Assembly: GCA_024234635.1 (NCBI GenBank)
Contig: JACKNX010000008.1
Span: forward strand, 108,895 to 172,894
DNA from: Pseudomonadales bacterium
GTDB taxonomy: Bacteria > Pseudomonadota > Gammaproteobacteria > Pseudomonadales > Azotimanducaceae
DNA: 64,000 nucleotides
Reading direction: 5' to 3'
The notes beneath the pieces were generated by a model. It had not been told where the DNA came from, ran no database searches, and saw only the letters and a list, made by a program, of their open reading frames with translations. This document shows positions 42,471 to 52,064 of this stretch, in pieces; positions within the stretch are counted from its first letter, which is position 1, and the number at the start of each line of letters is the position of its first letter. Made by a program: the position numbers and the translations under genes.

Positions 42471-44021
42471 TCAGGAAGGCCTGAGCGTGCGCAGGACGGC
42501 GTCGACCGCATCGGCCCGGCTGGTGTCGACGCGTACCGTGTCCGCTTCATCGGGTGCTTCGAAAGACTGTATCTGGGCGTCGAGTACCGCAAGGTCCGCA
42601 TCCGATGGGTCCGTATTGCCGGTCTGGCGCGCGCGGATACGGTCTCGAAGCACCGGGAGCGGCGCGGTGCAGTAGAGCACATGAAGTGGCACACCCCGCG
42701 CCTGCGCCATTGCCCTGGCCTGAAGGCGCGGGTCCGCCCGCAGAAAGGTAGCATCCAGTATCACGCAGTGACCCTGCGCAACCAGCGCGTCCGCCAGCGC
42801 CGACAGGCGATCGTACACGTTGGCGGTCATGTTCGAGCCATAGATGGCCGCACCCCGCGCATCAGGTGACAGCCCTGCCATTGTCTTGCGCAACACGTCG
42901 CTGCGCAGACGGAGCGCTGGCAAGCGCGCCACCAGTTGTCCGGCGACGAACGACTTGCCCGATCCGGACAGACCACAGCAGATCAGCAGTTCGCCCCGCC
43001 CGCCCTGCAGCCAGCGGTCCGCTTCATCCAGGTAACGGGCAAGCTCACCAGCCTGTTCCGGTTCGCCGCCGTTACCCCCAAGCGCAGCCACCTTGGCGCG
43101 CACCATGGCCCGGTACGCGGCCAGGAAGTTCAGCATCCGCAGACCGTCGTAATCACCGCAGGCGTCCATGTAACCATCAAGAAACGTGTAGGCCAGCGCC
43201 TGTTGTCCGCGCGCCACCAGGTCCATGACAAGAAAGGCCACGTCAGACAGCGTATCGATCCAACGCAGGCCCGGGTTGAACTCCAGGCAATCGAACGCCC
43301 GAATCCGCCCGTCCAGCAGAACCAGATTGCCGACGTGCAGATCGCCATGGCATTCGCGCACGAAGCCCGCGGCCAGCCGTTCGCGGGCAAGGCGGGCGAT
43401 CGCGGCATGCGCCGCTTGCGTCGCCTCCCGCAGTCGATGCAAACGTGGCGCGAGCGCAGGCGAACAGCGCTCGCCCAGAACACGGAAGTTGTCCAGCGCC
43501 GGCGCCAGCATGGCCTGCGCGGCGTCCCGGGCAGATGCCTCGCGTCGTGGCAAGGCTTCGTGCTGCGTGGCCAGTTCACTGCCGAAACGCCGGAAATGCG
43601 CCTCGTTGAGCCGGCCACCGGCCAGCAGCGTATCCACGAGATGCACCGGATCGAACTGATGCATGCGCACGGCCCACTCCACCACCTCCAGGTCCCCGCC
43701 TCCTTGCGGACTGCCCGAGACGTCAACGCGTATGCTGCCCGCGGCATCACGCACCACCGGCACAACACCGACATAGAGTTCAGGGGTGAAGTGGCGGTTC
43801 AGGCGGACTTCCTCGTAACAATCGCGCTGCCGACGTTCCGCGGTGGAGAAGTCAACGAAGCCAAAATTGACCGGGCGCCGCAGCTTGTACACGTAGTCGC
43901 CAGTGAGAAGCAGCCATGAGATATGTGTTTCGACCAGCCGAACGTCACGGCAGGCATGCGGGTAGGCCTGCGGGCGCAACAGCTGCGTCAGCCAGACCGG
44001 CCGATCCATGGAATCAGTCAT
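42471..44021 (-). CDS. bifunctional APH-like kinase / AAA_33 P-loop kinase
   Basis: About 516 residues from ATG 44021 (44009 possible). The N-terminal half is aminoglycoside-phosphotransferase-like, with the catalytic loop 'CHGDLHVGNLV' and metal aspartate 'IRAFDCLEFN'. The C-terminal half carries a Walker A GLSGSGKS and 'RLSALADALVAQGHCVILDATFLRADPR' of small-molecule kinases. Fusions of this kind are widespread but poorly characterised. Start overlaps the TetR gene by 8 nt, so the two are cotranscribed and the regulator may control the kinase. Confidence 0.85.
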   Translation of the reverse strand: MTDSMDRPVWLTQLLRPQAYPHACRDVRLVETHISWLLLTGDYVYKLRRPVNFGFVDFSTAERRQRDCYEEVRLNRHFTPELYVGVVPVVRDAAGSIRVDVSGSPQGGGDLEVVEWAVRMHQFDPVHLVDTLLAGGRLNEAHFRRFGSELATQHEALPRREASARDAAQAMLAPALDNFRVLGERCSPALAPRLHRLREATQAAHAAIARLARERLAAGFVRECHGDLHVGNLVLLDGRIRAFDCLEFNPGLRWIDTLSDVAFLVMDLVARGQQALAYTFLDGYMDACGDYDGLRMLNFLAAYRAMVRAKVAALGGNGGEPEQAGELARYLDEADRWLQGGRGELLICCGLSGSGKSFVAGQLVARLPALRLRSDVLRKTMAGLSPDARGAAIYGSNMTANVYDRLSALADALVAQGHCVILDATFLRADPRLQARAMAQARGVPLHVLYCTAPLPVLRDRIRARQTGNTDPSDADLAVLDAQIQSFEAPDEADTVRVDTSRADAVDAVLRTLRPS

Positions 44022-44649
44022 TGACCACCACCTCCCCGGATCCGGCCTCCCGACCGCCAAGCAGAATGCGGTCAGCGACGGGAGCGAGCACCTCCATGAC
44101 AAGCGCCGCCACGGTATCCGGAGAATCCTCGAAACTGCGGCTGGCCCAGGAAAAGAGAGCCGCGTGCAGGACGGCACCTGCCATGCGGAACAGATAGGCC
44201 TGCTCGAAGCCGCCAGGCGGGCCAATGCCGTTCACCGCGCGCAGACGGGGCAGCAGATCATCGCGCATCACCGTCACCGCGGGTTCGAGAAACAGGGCGC
44301 CCGGGCACTTCAATACCAGTGGCGCCACCGTCTCCACATCGAGCGCAAGGCGCCGGAAGATGGCCTGACCAAGAAAACCCCTGCCGAGCGGCAACAGTAA
44401 TGCCGCGTCATCCAGCGCCGCCACGGCGCCGGCGAACAGGTCGCGCGCCATGGCGCTTACCACGGCATCCACCGAGTCGTAGTGGGCGTAGAAGGTCTTG
44501 CGGGTCACGCCCGCGCGACGGGCGAGGTCCGATACCGAGATGGACGAATAGTCAGCGCCTGCGGCAAGCAATCCCAACAGGGCCGCGCGCATCGCGTCGC
44601 GCGAACGCAGGATGCGAGCGTCCTCGCCGCTTTCGGCAGTTGTCGTCAC
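44014..44649 (-). CDS. TetR-family transcriptional regulator
   Basis: 211 residues. N-terminal helix-turn-helix 'SISVSDLARRAGVTRKTFYAHYDSVDAVV' (about 36-64) is typical TetR; the C-terminal ligand domain is divergent. The gene is followed by the overlapping kinase gene and preceded by an AT-rich imperfect palindrome at 44709-44730 that is a candidate operator. The nearby P450 remnant and Rieske gene suggest it may once have controlled an oxygenase. Confidence 0.9.
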   Translation of the reverse strand: MTTTAESGEDARILRSRDAMRAALLGLLAAGADYSSISVSDLARRAGVTRKTFYAHYDSVDAVVSAMARDLFAGAVAALDDAALLLPLGRGFLGQAIFRRLALDVETVAPLVLKCPGALFLEPAVTVMRDDLLPRLRAVNGIGPPGGFEQAYLFRMAGAVLHAALFSWASRSFEDSPDTVAALVMEVLAPVADRILLGGREAGSGEVVVND

Positions 44650-44708
44650 GACACTGCCTGTCGCGCTGTTGAATCGCGCATTGCAACCGACCGAATAAGA
44701 TACATTTG

Positions 44709-44730
44709 ACTAATATAAATTTTATTTAGT
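44709..44730. promoter_or_regulatory. AT-rich imperfect palindrome (ACTAA...TTAGT), candidate TetR operator
   Basis: A 22-bp stretch with outer arms ACTAA / TTAGT and an A/T-only core, 60 nt upstream of the TetR start, within about 60 nt of strongly AT-rich DNA (44690-44745). Fits an autoregulatory operator or promoter. Confidence 0.5.
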
Positions 44731-44854
44731 ATACATATGTTCCTTTAATGCCGGCGCGATACCATCATTGCGCTCGGGTAACGCTACCTGAAGCCACGCG
44801 TCAGGACACCATCACCAGGCGAAAAGGCCTGCCTGCAACCGGGAGCGACATGCC

Positions 44855-45206
44855 CGACAACTGCGCGAAACACTCATCGATGAAGCACGGTCTCTGCCGC
44901 TGCAGGCCATCGACGTCAGTCGTCCGGACCTCTTCGGCAGCGACGCCTGGCCCGCGTGGTTCAGCCGCCTGCGCCGCGAAGCGCCCGTGCACTACTGCGC
45001 GGACAGCCGCGTGGGTCCTTACTGGTCCGTGACTACCCTGGCGGACATCAAACAGGTGGACGCTGACAACGTCACGTTCTCTTCCGAACGGGGCGGTATC
45101 GCCATCCTGGGCCCGGGAAACAGCGGGGAATAGCAGATCGGGACGTTCATCGCCATGGACGAGCCACGCCATGCGCTAAAGCGCAACGCCGTCTCGCCAG
45201 CCGCGG
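44855..45206 (+). pseudogene. remnant of a CYP153-like cytochrome P450 (N-terminal fragment)
   Basis: One plus-strand frame reads 'IDVSRPDLFGSDAWPAWFSR', 'LRREAPVHYCADSRVGPYWSVT', 'VTFSSERGGIAI', then a TAG at 45131-45133, then in the same frame 'FIAMDEPRHALKRNAVSP'. This order matches the N-terminal quarter of CYP153 alkane hydroxylases. There is no ATG at the expected start, one in-frame stop, and nothing after about 45206 (no I-helix, ExxR or haem-Cys loop). Clearly decayed and truncated. The remaining sequence to 45325 is unassigned. Confidence 0.8.
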
Positions 45207-45325
45207 GCGCCCATGGCGCTCAAACGTCCGGAACCGCTGAGCTGCCGGTGCGGGTGCATCCGCACTGAGCACAGGCTACAGCACTGGAAAACCCGGCCGT
45301 CTTCCGGGTCGGGGGGAAACCCGTC

Positions 45326-46495
45326 TCACCCGGCAGTCATCGCCGCGATCGTGCGATGCAGCGACTGGTTGCCCGGCTCGTTGCGCCCGAACAGGAAAGG
45401 CACCTGCGTCATGGCCGGCAGTGCTTCGTTGATGGTGAAGATGGTGCTGCAGTCTTCGTCCCGCACCACCTGCTCGTAGGTGATGCGCTTGGCCTCCGCT
45501 ACTTTGGCCATCTCCCCTTCCACCGGCTCGTAGAAATACTGGTGCTGCACGGTCGTCGATTCCGTCACGCCGGGCCCGGGGAACAGGCGACTGAGCTGGA
45601 TGGTGTCCTTGTGACCGCCGCTGATGGACACGTTCGGGAAGATATAGTGCACCAGACTCATGACGTCACCCAGATTCCACTGGTCTTCCGGAAGTTCATC
45701 CACCTGGTTGATCCCCTTGTTGGCAAACCCGATGCGCACATGGGGACCGAGCAGGTCGTAGGTATTGCGGTTGTTGATGCCTTTCGTGCCGATGGTGTTC
45801 CGGTGCAGGAAGCCGATGTGGTAACCGTCCAGATAACCGTCCGCCGCCAGCTTCCAGTTCGGGCTCGCAAGCGTCGAGGTCCTGCGATAGGCATGCATCT
45901 CCTTCAGCCGCAGTGCCTCCAGTGAACGCACCAGGGTTTCGCCCAGCCAGTCAGCCGCCGAGAAGTGCGCCGCCGGATCCAGGCTGGCGAAGATCGCCCC
46001 GGCCACCGTGTCCGTCGGCAACGGCAGCAACCCTTCCACGCCATGCGCGCCGAAAGCCGCCTCATCCGGCACGCCCTTCAGCGCACCCTGGCGGTCATAG
46101 GTCCAGGAATGGTAGGGACAGACGAAGGCACGGGCATTGCCGCAGGGCGCCGTCGTCAGCGCGGCGCCACGATGCCGGCACACGTTCAGAAACGTCCGGG
46201 CGACGCCATCATCGCCGCGCACGATCAGCAGCGGCCGGCCAACGATGGCATAACTGAGAAAATCGCCGGCGTTCGGGATATCGCAGTCCAGCGCTACCAG
46301 CAGCGGTACCTTGAGGAAGATGCGCTCGATTTCCCGCTCGAACTGCGCCGCATCGAGGTAGTTCGTGGCGGGCAGCGTCAGTACCGCGTCCGCCTGGTCG
46401 GGCAGATTCCGGGCCACATTGGCGTGCAGGCGTCGCGCCAGCTCATAGAAAATCTCGCGACCGTGTGCATTGCTGATCGGTTCCAGGCTACCCAT
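45326..46495 (-). CDS. Rieske non-haem iron oxygenase, alpha subunit
   Basis: 389 residues. Rieske cluster ligands C-R-H (VCRHRGA) and C-P-Y-H (CPYHSWTY) at about 105-130; mononuclear iron site 'DGYLDGYHIGFLH' near 215. It lacks the extended C-terminus of large dioxygenase alpha subunits and most resembles monocomponent-type demethylases and hydroxylases. It needs an electron donor, which could be the ferredoxin at 20.7 kb or one outside the window. Separate from the MMPL gene by 50 nt on the same strand. Substrate unknown. Confidence 0.9.
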   Translation of the reverse strand: MGSLEPISNAHGREIFYELARRLHANVARNLPDQADAVLTLPATNYLDAAQFEREIERIFLKVPLLVALDCDIPNAGDFLSYAIVGRPLLIVRGDDGVARTFLNVCRHRGAALTTAPCGNARAFVCPYHSWTYDRQGALKGVPDEAAFGAHGVEGLLPLPTDTVAGAIFASLDPAAHFSAADWLGETLVRSLEALRLKEMHAYRRTSTLASPNWKLAADGYLDGYHIGFLHRNTIGTKGINNRNTYDLLGPHVRIGFANKGINQVDELPEDQWNLGDVMSLVHYIFPNVSISGGHKDTIQLSRLFPGPGVTESTTVQHQYFYEPVEGEMAKVAEAKRITYEQVVRDEDCSTIFTINEALPAMTQVPFLFGRNEPGNQSLHRTIAAMTAG

Positions 46496-46548
46496 GTGTT
46501 ACCTCCCGCGCTGCAACTTCATGTTTTGTACAAACCTGTATGAATCTA

Positions 46549-49107
46549 TCACGGTTCACGCTTTCGTTGCAGCATGTCCAGCAATGCCGGCAGGACCACG
46601 AAAGTGACCAGCAGCATCACCGAAATCGCCATCGTCAGCAGCATGCCAACCGACGCCGCCCCTTTGTGCGGGCTGAACGACAGCGAGAAGAACGTGCCGA
46701 TGGTTGTGAGCGCACTCAGCAGCACGGCCTTCGCCGTACTGCTGGCGAATACCGCCGCAACACCGCCGCCATCCCGAAAGCGATGCACGACGTGGATTCC
46801 CGCATCCACGCCCAGCCCGAAGATCAGCGGAATAACCAGGATGTTCGCCATGTTCAGGGTGAGTCCGGACAGCACCATAAGGGCAAACGTGAACAGGGTG
46901 GTCAACGCCAGCGGCACCAATACCAGCAACGGCAGCACGATGCCGCGGAAAAACACCACCAGCACCAGGGCAATCCCTGTCACCGCCAGCGCCACGGCTT
47001 CCAGAAATGCATTTACGGCAACTTCACCCACGCCCCACTCCACCACCGCGCGCCCGGCGACTTTTGGCGTGACCGCCGCCACCGCATCGATGAATCGCTC
47101 CGTGGCGGCGCGACTGTCGAGCGTCCCGGCGGGCTGCACCGTGACCAGTTGTCTGCCTTCGGCATCCACCAGGCGCGCTCGCAGATCAGCCGGCAGATCG
47201 GCGAACCCGAAAGGCTGCGCCGAAAGCAGCACGCGCAGTTTGTCGAGGTCCTGACGCACGCCTGTCGCGAGCGCGGCATCGAGCGCCGCGATACGCGCCG
47301 GGTCGTCCTGCACCCTGCGCAGCCCGTCCAGCAGGGTTGCGTAGGTTGCCTTGTCAGCATTCGCCACGAACGACGCGGCCTCCGCGAGATAACCAATGGC
47401 ATCGGGCAAGCCTTCACCACTGCCACCGGGTTCCACAGACTCGATACCCGCAAGCAGGGCGTTCAATCCGGCCAGCTTCTCCTGCTTCGCCGCCTGTTCC
47501 CCGGGGACCAGATCTTCCGGTATGAGCACGTCACCCACTTCGGGCAGGCGGGTGAGCGTGGCCTTCAGATGACGCGCTTCGGCCGCATCGTCCGCCAGCA
47601 CGACAATGCTGTAATCGGTCGTGAAACCACTGGACTGCAGTTCGAGCAGCGTGCGCATGGCTTCGCTGGACGCATCCCGCATGGCCAGCACGCTGTAGTC
47701 GAACACCAGGTGCCGGGCCACGAATACGGCGGCCACCGCCAGCGCGCCCGAGACCGCCAGCACCGGCAATGACGGCAATCGCAGCTGATGCAGCCAGGTC
47801 AGCTGCTCGTCGCTCGCCCGCACGGGGATTTTCAGCAGCGTGAACAGGGCCGGCAGCAACGTCAGCGTCAGTACGAAGGCGATGACCATGCCACCGGCAC
47901 TGATGACGCCAAGTTCCGCGAGGCCGCGATAGTCCGTGGGCGCAAACGACAGGAAGCCGATGCACGTGGTCAGCACGCAGAGAAGCAACGCCGGTCCTAC
48001 CCCGCGCGCCGCATCAACTTCCGCCTCGTCATCGTGTGCGTACGTGCGCCGCGACTCCCGCATGCGCAGGGCGAAGTGCACGGCAAAATCCACTCCCAGG
48101 CCGAAGAACATCACCACGAACACCAGCGCCAGCGTGTTGAAGCTGCCAACGGTGAGCGTGGCAAAGGCCAGCGTCCACACGACGCCCACGCCGAGTACCG
48201 CGAAGATACTGGCGATGACCCGCGCTGAACGCATGCCAACGCCGAGTATCACCGCCAGCAGTACCAGTGACAGCGAACCGGCGATGCCGATGCCGTCGAG
48301 CGCCGCACCAATTTCCTCGTTGGCAAGCGGTACTTCACCCGTCAGGCGCACCTCGGTACCGGCCTCCACGGGCGTTGCGTCGATCACCCTGCGAATGTGG
48401 CGCACGAGCTGGTCGTTCGGCAGCCGCTCATGCAGCTGCTGCGGCCCCTTCAGCATGACGACCGCGTAGTGAGTCCCTTTGTCGGTTGGCACCAGGTGCG
48501 GGTACACCGCCAGCTGCTCCGTCAGGTAGCGGGCAGTGTCCTGTTCCGGTTGAAACGCCGCGGCGATCGACGTCATCACCGTCGGCAGACGCAACCCATC
48601 CGTCGCCTGCACCTGGTCGGCGAAGGTGTACGCCGCATTGGCCAGATCAGCGCCATCAGCCAGCCGCAGCAACGCACCGTAGTCGTACTGCACGCCCGCA
48701 ATCCATCGGGTCAGAAGCTCATCGTCCGGAAAATAGAGTTGATGTTCGCGCAGGAAGCGGCCCTGCGAGGGGGCAAACACGAATTCGAAACCACCACTGG
48801 CGGAGAACGCATCCGCCAGTCGTCCGGCGGTAGTGTCCACCGCCACGAAGTCCGCGCCGGACACCACCACCAGCGCCGTCTGCTGCAACACGGGGAAGGC
48901 GCGTTTGTACGCTTCGTTGTTGGTGTACCAGGCCACTTCGCCCGAAGGTCGAATCAACTTGCCGAGATCCGAGTCGATGGCCGAGTAACGTGCGACGACC
49001 ATACCCGCTGCCACCGTCACCAGCAGCACCCACAGCAGGACGGGAAGGGGGCGATGCTCGCACTTGTCCACCCACCAGCCGATGCAGGACGCCAGCAGTT
49101 GATTCAT
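46549..49107 (-). CDS. MMPL/RND-superfamily lipid exporter (HpnN-like)
   Basis: 852 residues, two repeated halves. Each has one membrane helix, a periplasmic loop of about 180-200 residues, then five helices, e.g. 'GIAGSLSLVLLAVILGVGMRSARVIAS' and 'FLEAVALAVTGIALVLVVFFRGIVLPLLVL'. 'FFGLGVDFAVHFALRMRES' and 'FGLGVDAGIHVVHRFRDGG' are the proton-relay helix 4 and 10 regions. This family exports hydrophobic lipids such as hopanoids. The start overlaps the GT4 gene stop (ATGA), so the cargo could be a glycolipid. Confidence 0.88.
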   Translation of the reverse strand: MNQLLASCIGWWVDKCEHRPLPVLLWVLLVTVAAGMVVARYSAIDSDLGKLIRPSGEVAWYTNNEAYKRAFPVLQQTALVVVSGADFVAVDTTAGRLADAFSASGGFEFVFAPSQGRFLREHQLYFPDDELLTRWIAGVQYDYGALLRLADGADLANAAYTFADQVQATDGLRLPTVMTSIAAAFQPEQDTARYLTEQLAVYPHLVPTDKGTHYAVVMLKGPQQLHERLPNDQLVRHIRRVIDATPVEAGTEVRLTGEVPLANEEIGAALDGIGIAGSLSLVLLAVILGVGMRSARVIASIFAVLGVGVVWTLAFATLTVGSFNTLALVFVVMFFGLGVDFAVHFALRMRESRRTYAHDDEAEVDAARGVGPALLLCVLTTCIGFLSFAPTDYRGLAELGVISAGGMVIAFVLTLTLLPALFTLLKIPVRASDEQLTWLHQLRLPSLPVLAVSGALAVAAVFVARHLVFDYSVLAMRDASSEAMRTLLELQSSGFTTDYSIVVLADDAAEARHLKATLTRLPEVGDVLIPEDLVPGEQAAKQEKLAGLNALLAGIESVEPGGSGEGLPDAIGYLAEAASFVANADKATYATLLDGLRRVQDDPARIAALDAALATGVRQDLDKLRVLLSAQPFGFADLPADLRARLVDAEGRQLVTVQPAGTLDSRAATERFIDAVAAVTPKVAGRAVVEWGVGEVAVNAFLEAVALAVTGIALVLVVFFRGIVLPLLVLVPLALTTLFTFALMVLSGLTLNMANILVIPLIFGLGVDAGIHVVHRFRDGGGVAAVFASSTAKAVLLSALTTIGTFFSLSFSPHKGAASVGMLLTMAISVMLLVTFVVLPALLDMLQRKREP

Positions 49108-50255
49108 GCGCCGCCGACCTGAGCCGCGGGGTGCGCGCCACCGAGCATCCGCGTATAGAGATCAACAAGCCGGTCGACAGACTTTTCGTGCGCGAGCGCA
49201 TGCGCCTGGAAGCGATTGCTGTCCCCCATCACCCGCCGCCCCCTGGCATCCGCCAGCCAGTCGTCCAAGGCTGCGCGCAGCGACACCGCATCGCCCGAGC
49301 GGAAACGGCATCGCGGCACCGTGATGAAGTGCGCGCAGGCGCTCTCCGCGGCATCCGACACCAGCACGGTATTGCCGGCGGCCATGGCCTCCAGCACCGA
49401 CATGCCCTCCAGCTCCGCTGTGCCGGTATGCACCACCAGATCCGCATCGGCATACGCCTGCAGCAGCCCGGCATCGTCGACGCGACCTATGCTCGCCCGC
49501 ACGCCAAGCGTTCGTGCCAGCGCCTTGAGCGACGCTTCCCGCGGCCCCACGCCGGCGATCGTGAGCTCGATGCGCGAACGGAACGCGCTTGACGCCACGG
49601 CCTGCAGCAGGACGTCGTGGCGCTTTTCGCTGGCAAGCCGGCCCACGGACAGCACCCGCAGCCTGTCGCCGGCCGGCTCCCCATGAGGCTGGAAGAACAC
49701 GGCGGGCACGCCGTTGGAAACAACGGTAATCGGCCGTGTGACGCCATTGTCCCGCAGCAGGTTCGCAGCGAACGCCGACGGTGCGATGACTTCATCCGCG
49801 CGGTTGTAAAACGCCCGCACGAGTAGACGGTACAGCCAGCGCGAGACCAGTGCGCTGTTGATGCCGATGTTGTTCAGGATGTTCTCCGGCTGCACGTGGA
49901 AGGAACACACAACCGGCAGACCCAGCCGGTGCGCCTCCCGTATGGCCGCATGCCCCAGGAAAAAGGGAAACTGCACATGCAGCAGATCACAGCCCTCGAG
50001 TGCCGCGCGAAGACGGGCGCGCTGTGGCCGCGCCAGTGGCGCGCGCATGCGGTCGATGATGCCGTTTACGCCGGGGATGGACAGGCGCGGAAACGCCACG
50101 CCGCGTGAATCGCCCGCTGCGAATGAACCTGCAATGGCCAGGAGTCGAAACGCATACCCCCGCCGCTCGAGCGCAGCCACGAAGCGTCGGGCAGACACCA
50201 CGGTACCGTTGAACGGATGTGCCCAGGGATCGATGACGACGGCAATACGGGGCAC
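49104..50255 (-). CDS. GT4-family glycosyltransferase
   Basis: 383 residues, retaining GT-B enzyme. N-terminal domain 'MPRIAVVIDPWAHPFNGTVVSARRFV', acceptor side 'LLHVQFPFFLGHAAI', donor side 'VLSVGRLASEKRHDVLLQAV' and the E-x7-E region 'TAELEGMSVLEAMAAGNTVLVSD'. It most resembles the mannosyl- or glucosyl-lipid transferases (PimB/MgtA-like). Overlaps the MMPL exporter gene by 4 nt, so the two likely make and move one glycolipid. Acceptor unknown; a ceramide is possible given the window. Confidence 0.9.
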   Translation of the reverse strand: MPRIAVVIDPWAHPFNGTVVSARRFVAALERRGYAFRLLAIAGSFAAGDSRGVAFPRLSIPGVNGIIDRMRAPLARPQRARLRAALEGCDLLHVQFPFFLGHAAIREAHRLGLPVVCSFHVQPENILNNIGINSALVSRWLYRLLVRAFYNRADEVIAPSAFAANLLRDNGVTRPITVVSNGVPAVFFQPHGEPAGDRLRVLSVGRLASEKRHDVLLQAVASSAFRSRIELTIAGVGPREASLKALARTLGVRASIGRVDDAGLLQAYADADLVVHTGTAELEGMSVLEAMAAGNTVLVSDAAESACAHFITVPRCRFRSGDAVSLRAALDDWLADARGRRVMGDSNRFQAHALAHEKSVDRLVDLYTRMLGGAHPAAQVGGA

Positions 50256-50337
50256 GACGGGTTCCGGATGGCGATGCCGTGCATTGTCCCGTGCCCACGA
50301 CCGTCACACAACGATGCCTGCTGCCGACGGTATCGAC

Positions 50338-51483
50338 TCAGGCGAGCCCCATCATGGTGGCGAAATTGCCGCGATAGAACAGATCACGCGTGGCTTCGTC
50401 GAGATCGCCAAGCGACCGTTCGAACCGTCCCAGGGGATCGTTGGTGCCTTCCGGGTGTGGATAGTCGCTGGAGAACAGGAACAGATCGGCACCGCCATCG
50501 CGGATCATGCGCCCCACGTCCTCCCCGGGAAACGGCGTGAATTTCACCGCGCGTCGCAGGTATTCCGACGGCTTCATGTCCATCGCCTTGAGGTACGGGT
50601 CCGTGCGGCTGAAACTCCGAAAGGCGAGATCGAGCTGGCGGAGGAACTCCGGCGCCCAGCCGGCACCGGACTCGATGATGCCGCCGCGCAGTTCGGGAAA
50701 GCGTGCGAAAACACCGTCGTAAACCATGGCGCTCAGCCACACCTGCGGGGCGAAGGACAGCATGACGTAGTCGCAGAAACGCAGATTCTCACCGCCACCG
50801 TGCAGATCCGGCGCCCGCTCGCGGCCGTTGTTTCGAAACGCCATCGGCTGCGTCTTCGTACCCGGCCCGATATGCAGCATGAACGGCGTGCCGGTTTCGC
50901 TGAGCCGTGCCCACACCGGGTACAGGTCCGGATGTCCGGGCGAGCGTTCGCCAGCGGCGCCGGCGGACACCATGATGGCACGCGCCCCTTCGGCCAGGGC
51001 GTTGTTGACTTCCACCAGCGCCCGCGCGGGATCGTCCAGCGGTACATAGGCCACGCCCATGAGCCGGGAGTCATGGCCACAGAACGCCGCCATGGCCGCG
51101 TTGTGCGCCCGCGCACAGGCATAACGCACCCCGTCATCCGTGGTCTCCCGGAGTGGCGCCAGGGACGCCGTGCCGAACACCAGTTGCCCGGCGAAACCGA
51201 AGGTGTCCAGCACCCGCACCCGCTCGCCGCCGTCGAAGGCCCCGGCCGCGAGCCAGCCCTTGGGACCGGCTATGGGATTTTCCAGCGCCTTTGTCATCGC
51301 CGCCGTATCGCCCTGCCGGGACCTGGCCTTGTCCAAGAGATCGTCGATGCGATTGCGCTTGCGCCCGTAAAGCGGGCGGATGACCGCCTTCAGCGCCGGC
51401 TCCAGGAAAGGATCCAGCCACTCCCGCGTTTCCATGATATGGCTGTCCGCATCGTAGATTGTCCTGCCGGCGGCATAGGTCAT
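50338..51483 (-). CDS. amidohydrolase-related (AMH2) hydrolase/decarboxylase
   Basis: About 381 residues from ATG 51483; the frame is open upstream but antisense to the MaoC gene. 'IYDADSHIMETREW' gives the N-terminal metal motif, 'PFMLHIGPG' the central histidine and 'FLFSSDYPHPEGTNDPL' the C-terminal Asp/His motif of the ACMSD/gamma-resorcylate decarboxylase-like group. Such proteins decarboxylate or hydrolyse aromatic and ring-cleaved acids, matching the catabolic genes that follow. Divergent from the MaoC gene by 94 nt. Confidence 0.85.
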   Translation of the reverse strand: MTYAAGRTIYDADSHIMETREWLDPFLEPALKAVIRPLYGRKRNRIDDLLDKARSRQGDTAAMTKALENPIAGPKGWLAAGAFDGGERVRVLDTFGFAGQLVFGTASLAPLRETTDDGVRYACARAHNAAMAAFCGHDSRLMGVAYVPLDDPARALVEVNNALAEGARAIMVSAGAAGERSPGHPDLYPVWARLSETGTPFMLHIGPGTKTQPMAFRNNGRERAPDLHGGGENLRFCDYVMLSFAPQVWLSAMVYDGVFARFPELRGGIIESGAGWAPEFLRQLDLAFRSFSRTDPYLKAMDMKPSEYLRRAVKFTPFPGEDVGRMIRDGGADLFLFSSDYPHPEGTNDPLGRFERSLGDLDEATRDLFYRGNFATMMGLA

Positions 51484-51577
51484 GGCGTAACCCGTTCTGG
51501 TGCAAGGCGACCCATGGTAGGTTGCAGTCCAGCGAATGCAAACCGCCGGTTTCCGCGCCGGCGCACGGGAGAACTTC

Positions 51578-52057
51578 ATGAGCGATTCCACCATCCACCG
51601 GGATAACGCCCTCGCCATCCTCAAGGCCCGCATCGGCCAGCCTGAAACCCCGTCCGAATGGTTCGAGATCACGCAGGACCGCATCGACGCCTACGCCGAG
51701 GTGAGCATGGATCACCAATGGATTCACGTGGACGTGGCGCGCGCCCGTTCCGGCCCCTTCGGCACACCCATCGCCCATGGCAACCTGACGCTGGCGGTGA
51801 TGGACCACCTGCCACGCGTGGTGGACGACGGTCTGCCGCCACTCGAGGGTCATCGGCTGAGCATCAACTATGGCTACGACCGCATCCGTTTCCCCTCACC
51901 GGTGAAAGTCGGTGCCCGCATCCGTTCCACCAACACGCTCGTCAGAGCGGAGGTGAAGGGTGACATGATCGAAACCGCCACCGAGATACGCGTGGACATC
52001 GAGGGTGGCGACAAGCCGGCACTGGTCGCGGAGAAACTGCGGCGCCTGGTGTTCTGA
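51578..52057 (+). CDS. MaoC-like hot-dog hydratase
   Basis: About 159 residues from ATG 51578 (GGGAGA 6 nt before). R-hydratase signature 'YAEVSMDHQWIHVDVARARSGPFGTPIAHGNLTL' contains the catalytic Asp and His. It hydrates enoyl-CoA to the (R)-3-hydroxyacyl-CoA. 7 nt before the acyl-CoA dehydrogenase gene; clearly one operon through 56318. Confidence 0.9.
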   Translation: MSDSTIHRDNALAILKARIGQPETPSEWFEITQDRIDAYAEVSMDHQWIHVDVARARSGPFGTPIAHGNLTLAVMDHLPRVVDDGLPPLEGHRLSINYGYDRIRFPSPVKVGARIRSTNTLVRAEVKGDMIETATEIRVDIEGGDKPALVAEKLRRLVF

Positions 52058-52064
52058 TCGCAGC

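Noticed and set aside
44748..45032. 94-codon frame starting MPARYHH over the P450 remnant
   Set aside because: It is a different frame from the P450-like one and has no family features.
46540..47772. 410-codon open frame antisense to the MMPL gene
   Set aside because: Gln/His/Arg-rich shadow of a well-supported coding frame.
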